From Oceanospirillum beijerinckii DSM 7166 (GTDB lineage Bacteria; Pseudomonadota; Gammaproteobacteria; Pseudomonadales; Halomonadaceae): 64,000 nt of DNA. Positions within the stretch are counted from its first letter, which is position 1. Each line of letters starts with the position of its first letter. Made by a program: the position numbers and the translations under genes. The DNA is taken from assembly GCF_000422425.1 (NCBI RefSeq), contig NZ_KE383832.1, positions 62,628 through 126,627 on the forward strand. The letters run 5' to 3'. The notes beneath the pieces were generated by a model. The model saw only the letters and a program-made list of their open reading frames with translations, searched no databases and was not told where the DNA came from. Positions 55,551 to 63,200 of this stretch are shown piece by piece.

Positions 55551-55957
55551 TGTTTGGTATCACTATATCGCCCTCATCACTATTCAAATGATTTGCCCCC
55601 CTCAAGGGCCTTAGGTAAAAGGCTCTTGAGAGAGGTAGGTAAAGTTTGCCGCTTTTCTATTTATTTCGCCGCTTTAATAATTCATACCCAACTATTTTGA
55701 GTTTTCCCTCACGGTATATACTGTCTCTTATGTTGTTGGATATTTTTAGCGATGATATCAGCTGATTGTTCTTGAAATATGTGAGAAGGCCTTACAGCTT
55801 TGAATAAGCCGATTTTCTCATATAAAAATTGAATGATTATTTATCTGGCTTGCGACATATAAGGAAGGTACCTATTCGAATTATAAATATACAGTGTAAA
55901 TGTTTTAATTTGGCCTGTTTGTTGCTTTTTTAATTGATAGAACTCAAGGGGGAAAGT
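55551..55957. other. AT-rich left part of the ubiI-flanked island
   Basis: No gene is supported here. Seen: a 10-bp stem-loop at 55601-55630 (CTCAAGGGCC / GGCTCTTGAG, one G-U pair, 10-base loop, no T-run). The base composition is clearly richer in A/T than the flanking ubi genes. The promoter of the following orphan gene should lie in it but could not be placed. Confidence 0.5.
55601..55630. other. Stem-loop downstream of ubiI
   Basis: Arms 55601-55610 and 55621-55630 pair with a single G-U; the loop is 10 bases. There is no T-tract on either side, so it is only a weak terminator candidate. Confidence 0.5.
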
Positions 55958-56452
55958 ATGACAACTATTAATTCAGCTATGACCGCCTCTCCGATGCCGA
56001 CGTCGAAAAGCGGAGTATTTAACTTGGAGACTGTAAAGCTTCATCCGCCAAAAGAGCTTGTGGAGTTTAAGGATCCAAAGGAGGTTTTTGTTTTTGCTCG
56101 TGACCCTGATGAATGGCGACAACATGTGGTCGCAGAAGGGAAAGAAAGAGATGTTGGTGCAATTTTACGGCTAAAGGGCGAAGTGGTTGGTATGGTTAAT
56201 TATGATGGACAATCAACCACACGTAACTCAATTGGCATGGTGCTAGGGAACGGGATGTCCGAGAGGATTAGCTATCTGCAATCAAAGTACCCAGGTATCA
56301 GTGTGGAAATTTTTGAAAGAGGCCAAGGGCCTACAAATGCGGAGGCTCATGAGATTTTTAGTGGCAAGAAGTATTCCGAGTTTATTGAAAGAGAATATGC
56401 TGTTTTGCGAGAGTCATATCTGCAAGCTAAGAAGTTAGGATTTATTGATTGA
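55958..56452 (+). CDS. Orphan hypothetical protein, 164 residues
   Basis: The start has a strong AAGGGGG 6 bases upstream of ATG 55958. The protein has a Thr/Ser-rich N-terminus (MTTINSAMTASPMPTSKSGV), a central mixed alpha/beta region (VFVFARDPDEWRQHV, VGMVNYDGQSTTRNSIGM) and a helical C-terminus (YAVLRESYLQAKKLGFID). There is no signal peptide or membrane segment. I do not recognise the family. It is AT-richer than its neighbours, lies in the island bounded by the two ubiI 3' ends, and converges with the RTX gene. A function cannot be given. Confidence 0.7.
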   Translation: MTTINSAMTASPMPTSKSGVFNLETVKLHPPKELVEFKDPKEVFVFARDPDEWRQHVVAEGKERDVGAILRLKGEVVGMVNYDGQSTTRNSIGMVLGNGMSERISYLQSKYPGISVEIFERGQGPTNAEAHEIFSGKKYSEFIEREYAVLRESYLQAKKLGFID

Positions 56453-56505
56453 GATGACAGCTCAAAGAAGCTCGCTTCAATGGGAAGCAAGCTTCTTATC
56501 TCTAC

Positions 56506-57117
56506 TTATCCCAAAAGGAATGTGAGATCCTGCTGTACGCCTGTAGCATCAATCAGAACCTCAACAACATTGTCGCCACCCTTGTAAAAGTCTTCTACAA
56601 TCACACCGCGTGATAGAGTACTCTCACCTAAGAACAGATCATCACCACGCTGCTCGTAGAAGATTCCAGTTCCTTGGAATGTCAGATCAAAGAACTTCAC
56701 TGCATCATACCCACCACCGTAGCCTGTTTGCCCTGTAGGGGATTTATCATCATTGATAATATCAACATCAAGATATTGGGTATCTGCATAGTAGAGGTCA
56801 TTCCCGGTGCCGCCCCATAGTCGATCAAGTCCTTCTCCACCGTATAGTTGATCATGACCCGATCCGCCTAGAAGTAGATCATCTCCCAGTCCTCCTTCTA
56901 GGATATCATTTCCAGACTCACCGAGGAGAATATCATCATTCCCTTCACCGTTTAGGTAATCACTGCCGTTTCCACCATAGATGTAATCGACGTAACCATT
57001 ACCATAAACAACATCATCGCCACTTTTGGCAAAAATTGCATTTGCTGTTTCACCAGGATTAGGGTCAATTGTTGATACAAAATAGTCGTCGTAATTAGAT
57101 AGGGTTCTATGAGCCAT
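56506..57117 (-). CDS. Short RTX (hemolysin-type calcium-binding) repeat protein
   Basis: A 203-residue protein built on glycine/aspartate nonapeptide repeats (GGxGxDxUx), about residues 30-110: YGGNGSDYLNGEGNDDILLG, GGLGDDLLLGGSGHDQLYGG and GGTGNDLYY. These repeats form a calcium-binding beta-roll. There is no N-terminal signal; the C-terminus (VQQDLTFLLG) is compatible with a type I secretion signal, but no T1SS genes are in the window. AAGGAA lies 6 bases before the ATG. Unlike large RTX toxins it has no effector domain, so it could be a fragment or a small secreted protein. Confidence 0.82.
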   Translation of the reverse strand: MAHRTLSNYDDYFVSTIDPNPGETANAIFAKSGDDVVYGNGYVDYIYGGNGSDYLNGEGNDDILLGESGNDILEGGLGDDLLLGGSGHDQLYGGEGLDRLWGGTGNDLYYADTQYLDVDIINDDKSPTGQTGYGGGYDAVKFFDLTFQGTGIFYEQRGDDLFLGESTLSRGVIVEDFYKGGDNVVEVLIDATGVQQDLTFLLG

Positions 57118-57536
57118 TTTATTTCCTTAAATAAAAAACAGTATTCCATAGTCCATGCGATAGATTCACGAGGAATAATCTAAGTGCCGTAATACAGCTT
57201 ATCAAGCTGTTTTTGTTGCTTTTTTTTAGGCGGCTATATGTGTCTTATTCGTTTTAAGAAGAGTGGTGTCATGATTGTTTTGTATGTGTATTTGTTTGTC
57301 TTGAAAAATCCTGTCGCGATGAGTGATATAACCTATGTTTTATGCTGGAAGAGCTGGTTTTTAATATGTTGGAATAATTTTTTGAGCTTTGTATGGCGAC
57401 AGGAAGTGCGGTGGCTGTAATGATACAAAATAATTTAATTGCGACTTCTTGTTTTATTGCTTTCATGATCAAAGCACGATTTTCATGGGTGTGCTATCGT
57501 GTGTGCAGTGTAAATTCAAGGATGTCCAAAAAGTTC
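57118..57536. other. AT-rich right part of the island
   Basis: No gene is supported. A short plus-strand opening (57238-57420) has no ribosome site and no recognisable content. The RTX promoter must lie in the right part of this stretch. Confidence 0.5.
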
Positions 57537-57774
57537 TATCGAACAAACTCTGGGTAAGTATTAACGCCGCAGCATGCCGGATAACCTGAAAATGATGGCG
57601 CTGATGGAAAGCTTTAAGCGTATCTATGGCCCAGTACCTGTGGGTGTACGTTGGATATGCAATGTCGGCATGAATCTGGTCAACCAGACCCCCGTGGTGA
57701 AAAAACAGCTATTGCGACAGGCATTGGGTGAACGCGGTGGCTTGCCGGAAGCAGCTAAGGTGCATTTGGCGTAG
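57537..57774 (+). pseudogene. Decayed second copy of the ubiI 3' end
   Basis: This 238-bp block aligns without gaps to 55313-55550, the end of ubiI; I counted about 27 differences, mostly at third codon positions. It has no start region, and the codon matching CAA is TAA, so it is dead. The homology ends exactly at the stop codon (TAG here, TAA in ubiI). It marks the right border of the 2-kb AT-rich island. Confidence 0.92.
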
Positions 57775-57798
57775 CTTTTGGACAACGCGTAATAGAAT

Positions 57799-57929
57799 TA
57801 CTGAGAAGTTTCTTGATATTGGGGTAGGTCGGATAAGCGAAGCGCCATCCGACACTGGCTCCGATACCGGATGATTGTCGGAAGGCGCCTTGCGGCTTTT
57901 CCAACCTACAGCTTATCTGGTTTGGTATA
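57799..57929. repeat. BIME-like repeat, copy G
   Basis: GTAGGTCGGATAAGCGAAGC, spacer almost identical to that of copy E, inverted unit CGGAAGGCGCCTTGCGGCTT, end AGCTTATCTGGTTTGGTATA. It starts 25 bp after the ubiI remnant. Confidence 0.88.
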
Positions 57930-57943
57930 CGCTCTGGAAACGG

Positions 57944-57970
57944 GTTAACACTTTACTAAGAAGTGTTAAC
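57944..57970. repeat. 10-bp perfect inverted repeat GTTAACACTT
   Basis: GTTAACACTT (57944-57953) and AAGTGTTAAC (57961-57970) around 7 bases. AGTGTTAAC also occurs at 58653-58661, on the far side of the next gene, and further GTTAAC hexamers lie near 58634 and 58755. It could be an operator or part of a mobile-unit border. Confidence 0.6.
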
Positions 57971-58096
57971 ACGCCTGCAAAGGAAAAGCCACGATCACGA
58001 TTAATTTGACCTTCGATCTTTATCTTCGGAGGCTAGATCTGAAGACTTTAAAACTGACACCACACGGTCTAACTCTTGAGCTATGTCTTGTAATTT

Positions 58097-58573
58097 CTAA
58101 AATTTCTCTTCGTTATCTTTGGTTAAGTTGTTGCCAAACTCTTCGACCACATCGGATAGTTTATCTACCGCCTCTGACAATTCCTTTTTACCATTAATCA
58201 GTGCGGACAAATTATTGTATTCAAAGTCCCTTATATAGTCGGTCTCAGCTCGAACTTGAGCCACTGTTTTATTTCTAGAGATGGCTAACCTCTGTGGAGT
58301 TAGCCAGCCACTCTCGAAGCGGTCATATAGTAAATTTACAAGAGGCAGAACAATAAGGTAAGCAACGGAAAGTATCAGTGGAAAAATAACATCCCCCCAA
58401 AGCAACCAATCCTTGTTACGCAGTATCTCTATCTTCGTTTGCGTATCAACAAGGAGAAAAACACTGACTCCTTTAACGTGTATCGCTACCCAAGAAAAAA
58501 TAAACGCACCAATAAGGGGGGTTTTCAGTCTTGCTCTGACATTATCTGTAATCGAAGAAATCATACTTTTCAT
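58097..58573 (-). CDS. Small membrane protein with C-terminal coiled coil, unknown
   Basis: A 158-residue protein with two membrane helices (about 19-42, LIGAFIFSWVAIHVKGVSVF, and about 60-84, GDVIFPLILSVAYLIVLPLV). A charged cytoplasmic C-terminus follows (about 100-158) with helical, coiled-coil-like content (LSEAVDKLSDVVEEFGNNL). GGAG lies 5 bases before the ATG. It is AT-richer than the surrounding genes and stands alone between the BIME G copy and the cyclase gene. The family and function are not recognised. Confidence 0.65.
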   Translation of the reverse strand: MKSMISSITDNVRARLKTPLIGAFIFSWVAIHVKGVSVFLLVDTQTKIEILRNKDWLLWGDVIFPLILSVAYLIVLPLVNLLYDRFESGWLTPQRLAISRNKTVAQVRAETDYIRDFEYNNLSALINGKKELSEAVDKLSDVVEEFGNNLTKDNEEKF

Positions 58574-58900
58574 TCAAGCTCCATTTCCCATAAATCTAAT
58601 GTATCCGTCTAATAATAGCGATGCTTTTTGGCTAGTTAACAAAATTCTAGAAAAGTGTTAACCATTTTCCCTGCTCAACGTAATAGTAGCTGCCCTGAAT
58701 AGGGCATTCCTTCGTTCGTATCTATGGCCCTTGGTTAGCATTTCTCAGGAGATTTGTTAACCACAAGAATAATTCATTTGCGGTGAGGGCTTTGGTTGTG
58801 ATCATTGATCTTTGGCTGTGATCTAACTTCGTTCCTTAAGCTCCCCTTAAGCTAAAACCCTGCATAATATCTGGATATATCATCGCAGGGAGGTTTTGAG
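58574..58900. other. Intergenic region before the nucleotide cyclase
   Basis: No gene is supported. It contains further GTTAAC hexamers near 58634, 58656 and 58755. The leader of the cyclase gene (GGGAGG before GTG 58901) is at the right end. Confidence 0.5.
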
Positions 58901-60121
58901 GTGTCGGATAGTAAGTTTGCAGAAAGAACGGTCGATCAGCGTATCAGGGGCGGGTTGGGGCAGGCGATTGTGTTGGAGCTGCTGACCAATAGCATCCATT
59001 TTCCTCTGGTTAATATTATTCTGGAGATGCTGTTGGAGGGTGTCTGGGGTTATCTGATGGAGGTGGACTTCTATATCATCACTCTGGCCTGTGTGGTTCA
59101 GGCTTGGTGGTTGGGGAGTCGGCAGTATCAGGGTAAGCCGCAGCCTTTGCTGGGTAATCTGATTGGCCCGGCTATTTACAGTGCGATTGAGTGGTCTCTG
59201 GAGGGGATGCTGTTCTGGCAGGCGCCTCATCATCAGGCTTACTGGTTGCTGGCTTTAAGCGTGGGTGTTTTGCAGCAATTACGCTTGCACTTTCCTTTAC
59301 GCGCTCACCTTTATCTGTTGTTGGCGGAGCACTTGTCCAGAACCTCTATTCTGTTGGTGATGTATGGCATTTTTGAATGGCATGAGAAACCTGAGATCAA
59401 TTCAATCGGTATTTTCCTGGCGGAAGACAGTCATCAGTTTGTCGCGCTGGTGATCTTGCTGTTGGGGCTGGTGGTTGGGTTGAGTGACTGGCAGGCGCAG
59501 AGATATCTGGTCCGGCTGAAAGCGACGATGGCGCAGTTAAGGCTGTATTCTGAATGGTTGTTGGGTAAAGAGTTGCTGGATAAGGCGGTGGATGATACCA
59601 AGGCGCTGAGCTTAAGCCGTCGGCAGCGGGCGGTGTTGTTTATGGATGTGCGGGGTTTTACGGCCTGGAGTGAGCAGCAAACACCCGAGCAGGTGGTTGA
59701 AATGCTGAATGCCTGTTTTGCCGCAGCCGAGCCTGTGCTGGATCGTTACGGGGCGATCAAGGTGAAGCATACCGGGGATGAGATTATGGCGGTCTTTTCT
59801 GATCCATCGTCGGCGTTTTGGGCGGGTAGAGGGTTAAGAATCGAGCTGGAACAAATTCTGTCGCCCTATGGCCTGAATGCGGGCGCTGGCATACACTACG
59901 GCGAGTTGGTTGAAGGTCTGATTGGCGGTCAGAAACTACGCAGTTACGATATTATCGGGGATACGGTGAATACGGCCAAAAGGCTGTGTGGTAATGCCGG
60001 GGGCGGGGAACTTCTGGTTTCGGCTCCGGTCTTTGATGAGGTTGTTCCAGATCGTGTGGTCAGCCAGCGCGAGATCATGATGAAGGGTAAACGTCAGCCG
60101 TTAACGGTGTTCAGTGTTTGA
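58901..60121 (+). CDS. Membrane-bound class III adenylate/guanylate cyclase
   Basis: About 406 residues. The N-terminal half (about 20-200) has several hydrophobic helices (VIFLLLG-type, e.g. FVALVILLLGLVVGL). The C-terminal half (about 230-400) is a class III cyclase domain: AVLFMDVRGFTAWSEQ (metal Asp), IKVKHTGDEIMAVFSD, GAGIHYGELVEGLIGG and YDIIGDTVNTAKRL. The start is GTG with GGGAGG and GAGG purine tracts upstream. Substrate choice (ATP or GTP) was not determined. It is followed by the YcxB-like gene after 63 bp. Confidence 0.86.
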   Translation: MSDSKFAERTVDQRIRGGLGQAIVLELLTNSIHFPLVNIILEMLLEGVWGYLMEVDFYIITLACVVQAWWLGSRQYQGKPQPLLGNLIGPAIYSAIEWSLEGMLFWQAPHHQAYWLLALSVGVLQQLRLHFPLRAHLYLLLAEHLSRTSILLVMYGIFEWHEKPEINSIGIFLAEDSHQFVALVILLLGLVVGLSDWQAQRYLVRLKATMAQLRLYSEWLLGKELLDKAVDDTKALSLSRRQRAVLFMDVRGFTAWSEQQTPEQVVEMLNACFAAAEPVLDRYGAIKVKHTGDEIMAVFSDPSSAFWAGRGLRIELEQILSPYGLNAGAGIHYGELVEGLIGGQKLRSYDIIGDTVNTAKRLCGNAGGGELLVSAPVFDEVVPDRVVSQREIMMKGKRQPLTVFSV

Positions 60122-60184
60122 CCCTGTATCGGTATTTGAAAGGCTCTAAAGCAATAGGTTTTGTTAAAACAAGCGGAGAAATGC

Positions 60185-60706
60185 ATGTCTGCAATTGAAG
60201 TGTCTTACCACTGGTCGGAACAAGAGTATCTGGAAGCGGCGGATCAGCACGGTCGTTTTGGTGGCGGTGATAGCAAAGATAAAATCGTGGCCGTTGTGGT
60301 AGGTGTTTTGATCGTACTCAGTCTGTATATGATGATGCAGCGTGGTTTCCAACCGGCAGACAGTATGGCGTTTGTGTTGGCGGTCTATTGGTTTGGTTTC
60401 CGTAAGCGCATGCATAAGAATCTGCTGCGTCGCCGTTTTAACAGCAGTGACCAGAAGGATAAAGAGATCAGCCTGAGCATTACCGATGAGCAGATCAATG
60501 CACAAACGGAAGGTCAGTCTGAGGGGGCTTTTGACTGGTCTTCGGTGACTAAGGTAGTGCGTACGGGTTCGGGTTTTCTGATGTATCGTGGTGCTAACTA
60601 TCTGTGGCTACCGAACAAGGCGTTTGCTTCTGATGAAGAGTCCACTCGTTTTGCGGCACTGTCTGAGCGTAAAGCGGCTAAGTTTGTGGATAAATCAGGG
60701 GCTTAG
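60185..60706 (+). CDS. YcxB-like membrane protein
   Basis: A 173-residue protein with an N-terminal YHWSEQEYLEAAD segment, two membrane helices (about 38-52 and 60-72: VAVVVGVLIVLSLYMMM; MAFVLAVYWFGF) and a C-terminal domain (FDWSSVTKVVRTGSGFLMYR, FASDEESTRFAAL) that matches the YcxB pattern. GGAG lies 7 bases before ATG 60185, which is preferred over the longer opening from 60161. The function of the family is unknown. Confidence 0.8.
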   Translation: MSAIEVSYHWSEQEYLEAADQHGRFGGGDSKDKIVAVVVGVLIVLSLYMMMQRGFQPADSMAFVLAVYWFGFRKRMHKNLLRRRFNSSDQKDKEISLSITDEQINAQTEGQSEGAFDWSSVTKVVRTGSGFLMYRGANYLWLPNKAFASDEESTRFAALSERKAAKFVDKSGA

Positions 60707-60785
60707 GTCGGTATCTAAGCCAGCTGTCATCGGCTGTTTTCAGGGCCTCTGGTTTTATAAGAGGCTCTGATTGTTATCTTCACCG

Positions 60786-60893
60786 TTATACTGAATCCGA
60801 TAAATTGTTGTTGGTTGGAAAAGTTGCAAGGCGCTCTCCGACAATCATCCGGTAGCGGCGTCCGTGTTGGATGGCGCTCCGCTTAGCCAACTA
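60786..60893. repeat. BIME-like repeat, copy H
   Basis: A diverged copy in the reverse arrangement: TATACTGAATCCGATAAATT, REP unit GTTGGTTGGAAAAGTTGCAA, spacer, inverted unit GGATGGCGCTCCGCTTAGCC. It lies between the YcxB-like and GcvH-like genes. Confidence 0.8.
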
Positions 60894-60977
60894 TTGCGTT
60901 TGAATATGTCCCGTTAGCCGTTGGTTCGGTAAGTTGTTTGCTATCCTGAAAGTCAGATATACGGCCAGGAGCAGATC

Positions 60978-61358
60978 ATGCATATTCCAGAGCAATTGAA
61001 GTATTCCGCCACCCATCAATGGGCCAGGCTGGAGAGTGATGGCACGATTTTGGTGGGCCTGACGGACTTCGCTCAGCAGGAGCTGGGAGATATCGTTTTT
61101 GTGGAGCACCCAAAGCTATGGGACAAGCTTACTCCGGGTATGCAGATCTGTATTGTGGAATCGGTTTCAAGTGCTGCGGAGGTGTACGCGCCGGTTTCGG
61201 GCGAGGTGATCGCGATTAATGATAAGCTGGAGGAGCATCCCGAACTGCTCAATGATGATCCCTATGATCGCGCCTGGATCTGCCGGATTGACCCCAAGGA
61301 TATCGCTGAGCTGGATCTATTGATGGATGCCAAGGCTTATCATCTGCATATCGTTTAA
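60978..61358 (+). CDS. GcvH-like protein lacking the lipoyl lysine
   Basis: A 126-residue homologue of the glycine cleavage H protein: LKYSATHQWARLESDGTILV, GLTDFAQQELGDIVFVEHP, YAPVSGEVIAIN, then LLNDDPYDRAWICRI. The normal motif ESVKA, whose Lys carries lipoate, reads ESVSS here: position 64 is Ser (codon TCA, 61167-61169). It should therefore not be lipoylated. No gcvT, gcvP or lip genes are nearby. The length and fold are normal, so it may serve as a scaffold, a regulator or a protein whose cargo is not lipoate. AGGAG lies 7 bases upstream. Confidence 0.85.
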   Translation: MHIPEQLKYSATHQWARLESDGTILVGLTDFAQQELGDIVFVEHPKLWDKLTPGMQICIVESVSSAAEVYAPVSGEVIAINDKLEEHPELLNDDPYDRAWICRIDPKDIAELDLLMDAKAYHLHIV

Positions 61359-61457
61359 TTGCCCTATACGAGGACACTCTTGCCTATGACTTGGTTTACA
61401 GATCGTTACCGATATAATTGAGTTGAAGCTATTTGTTCATCCACTAGGAATTTTACC

Positions 61458-62927
61458 TTGAATCATAGCCATCCTCTGGATCACCTGCTCTCTTTGTTAA
61501 AAGAATTACAAGCGCTTCCACAGGAAACACCGTGGGCTGAATTTAAACATAATGCCATTAAGCCTGAAGATTTAGGCGAGTATATTTCAGCATTAGCAAA
61601 TGCAGCAGCTTTGCAAGGTAAGCCGTATGCGTATTTAGTGTGGGGGATAGAGGATAAAACTCATCAGGCTATAGGCACTAATTTTAAGCCAACACAGGCG
61701 ATGCACAAACAGCAGGAGCTGGAGAGTTGGTTGTTACAGAAATTAGAACCAAAAATTGATTTCTGTTTTCATGAATTTAATTCGCCGGATCAAATTGCTG
61801 TTGTCATCTTAGAAATCCAAGCTGCAAATCATACTCCAGTCCGTTTTGATGGGACTGAGTTTATTCGTATAGGCTCATACAAAAAACCTCTCGGCAAACA
61901 CCCAGAAAAAGAGAGGGCATTATGGCGAGTATTTGACCGCAAACCTTATGAGTATCAGTTTGCAATTGAGAGTATTCCAGAGGACAAAGTTCTAGAATTG
62001 CTTGACTACCCGTCATATTTTGAATTGATGAAGCAGCCATTGCCTGAAGGGCGTAGGGGTATACTTGATAGCTTAGAGTTAGATCGCTTGATTGAGAAAA
62101 ACTCGCTTGGCCTTTGGAATATCACTAATTTAGGCGCTATTTTATTTGCTCGAGATCTTACTCCGTTCCGGCAGTTATCACGCAAAGCTGTTCGTCTCAT
62201 TTTGTATGATGGCAATAACCGTTACCAAACAATTCGGGAGATAGAAGGACGCAAAGGGTACGCTGTTGGCTTTGAAGGACTTATCGATTATCTCAGTGCA
62301 CTTTTACCATCTAATGAAGAAATAGGTAAGGCCTTTAGGCGTCAAACAACCATGTATCCCGATCTTGCGATTCGTGAACTTGTAGCGAATGCTATCATCC
62401 ATCAGGATTTTAATATTTCTGGCACAGGGCCGATGATTGAAATCTTTTCAGATCGAATGGAAATTACAAATCCGGGGATTCCATTAGTTGACGTTGATCG
62501 CTTTCTAGATTCACCTCCTCGTAGCAGGAATGAAGGGCTTGCTTCATTAATGCGACGTGCCAATATTTGTGAAGAGCGCGGTAGTGGTATTGATAAAGTT
62601 GTCGCTCAGACAGAAATTTATCAGTTGCCAGCTCCAATCTTTGAGACTTACCAAGATCATACTCGAGCGGTGTTATTCGCTCACCGCGACTTTAAAGATA
62701 TGGATAGTGAGGAGCGCATTCGAGCGGCTTACTTGCATAGTATATTACGCTACTTAAATCGGCAGCCAATGAATAACACATCTCTACGTGAGCGCTTTGG
62801 TATTGAGACGAAGAATAGCGCAATGGTAAGCCGAATCATAAAGTTGGCTATTGAGGCAGGGAGAATTAAGCCGTACGATGAAAATGCAGGAACTAAGTCA
62901 ATGCGCTATGTGCCATGGTGGGCATAA
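61458..62927 (+). CDS. AlbA_2-domain ATP-binding protein (RecG-like regulator)
   Basis: A 489-residue protein. The N-terminal AlbA_2 (Schlafen-type) domain has WAEFKHNAIKPEDLGEYISA and YLVWGIED; the C-terminal ATPase-like part (about residues 290-430) has ELVANAIIHQDFNISG, FSDRMEITNPG and CEERGSGIDKVV, as in the HATPase_c_4 family. A winged-helix-like end follows. The start is TTG with AGGAA 7 bases upstream. Its codon use and A/T content differ from the neighbours, so transfer is likely. Such genes are frequent in mobile or defence contexts; no role can be assigned here. Confidence 0.78.
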   Translation: MNHSHPLDHLLSLLKELQALPQETPWAEFKHNAIKPEDLGEYISALANAAALQGKPYAYLVWGIEDKTHQAIGTNFKPTQAMHKQQELESWLLQKLEPKIDFCFHEFNSPDQIAVVILEIQAANHTPVRFDGTEFIRIGSYKKPLGKHPEKERALWRVFDRKPYEYQFAIESIPEDKVLELLDYPSYFELMKQPLPEGRRGILDSLELDRLIEKNSLGLWNITNLGAILFARDLTPFRQLSRKAVRLILYDGNNRYQTIREIEGRKGYAVGFEGLIDYLSALLPSNEEIGKAFRRQTTMYPDLAIRELVANAIIHQDFNISGTGPMIEIFSDRMEITNPGIPLVDVDRFLDSPPRSRNEGLASLMRRANICEERGSGIDKVVAQTEIYQLPAPIFETYQDHTRAVLFAHRDFKDMDSEERIRAAYLHSILRYLNRQPMNNTSLRERFGIETKNSAMVSRIIKLAIEAGRIKPYDENAGTKSMRYVPWWA

Positions 62928-63117
62928 AACGATGACTGAATTTTGCTTGACTGTTGCTTGACTCTGAAGCTTGATATTTTAAGCAATTGAACTTATGTGA
63001 TTGTTTTTAAAGTAATTTTTATTTATTTTTTCTTTGATTGTAATAGATCCCAAGCGTTTTTTTGGGATTGCTACTGATATCTTCACTCATCACTGTCATT
63101 ATTTATTTGCATAGAGC

Positions 63118-63123
63118 TATAAT
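63118..63123 (+). promoter_or_regulatory. Possible -10 box of rlmI
   Basis: TATAAT lies 77 bases before the rlmI ATG. The sequence 17 bases upstream (GTCATT) is a poor -35 box, so the call is weak. Confidence 0.35.
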
Positions 63124-63200
63124 GCCCGCCTTTTCTGCGGTTAGTCGCTATACTGACAGCACTTCTGAACCGACAATTCACAGCTTCTGAGAGAACTTCG

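Noticed and set aside
57238-57420. 60-codon plus-strand reading frame in the island
   Set aside because: No ribosome site and no recognisable protein features; low-complexity AT-rich translation.
57944-57970. attC-like integron recombination site
   Set aside because: The GTTAAC sequences do not fit the RYYYAAC/GTTRRRY core rules and there is no integrase or cassette array.
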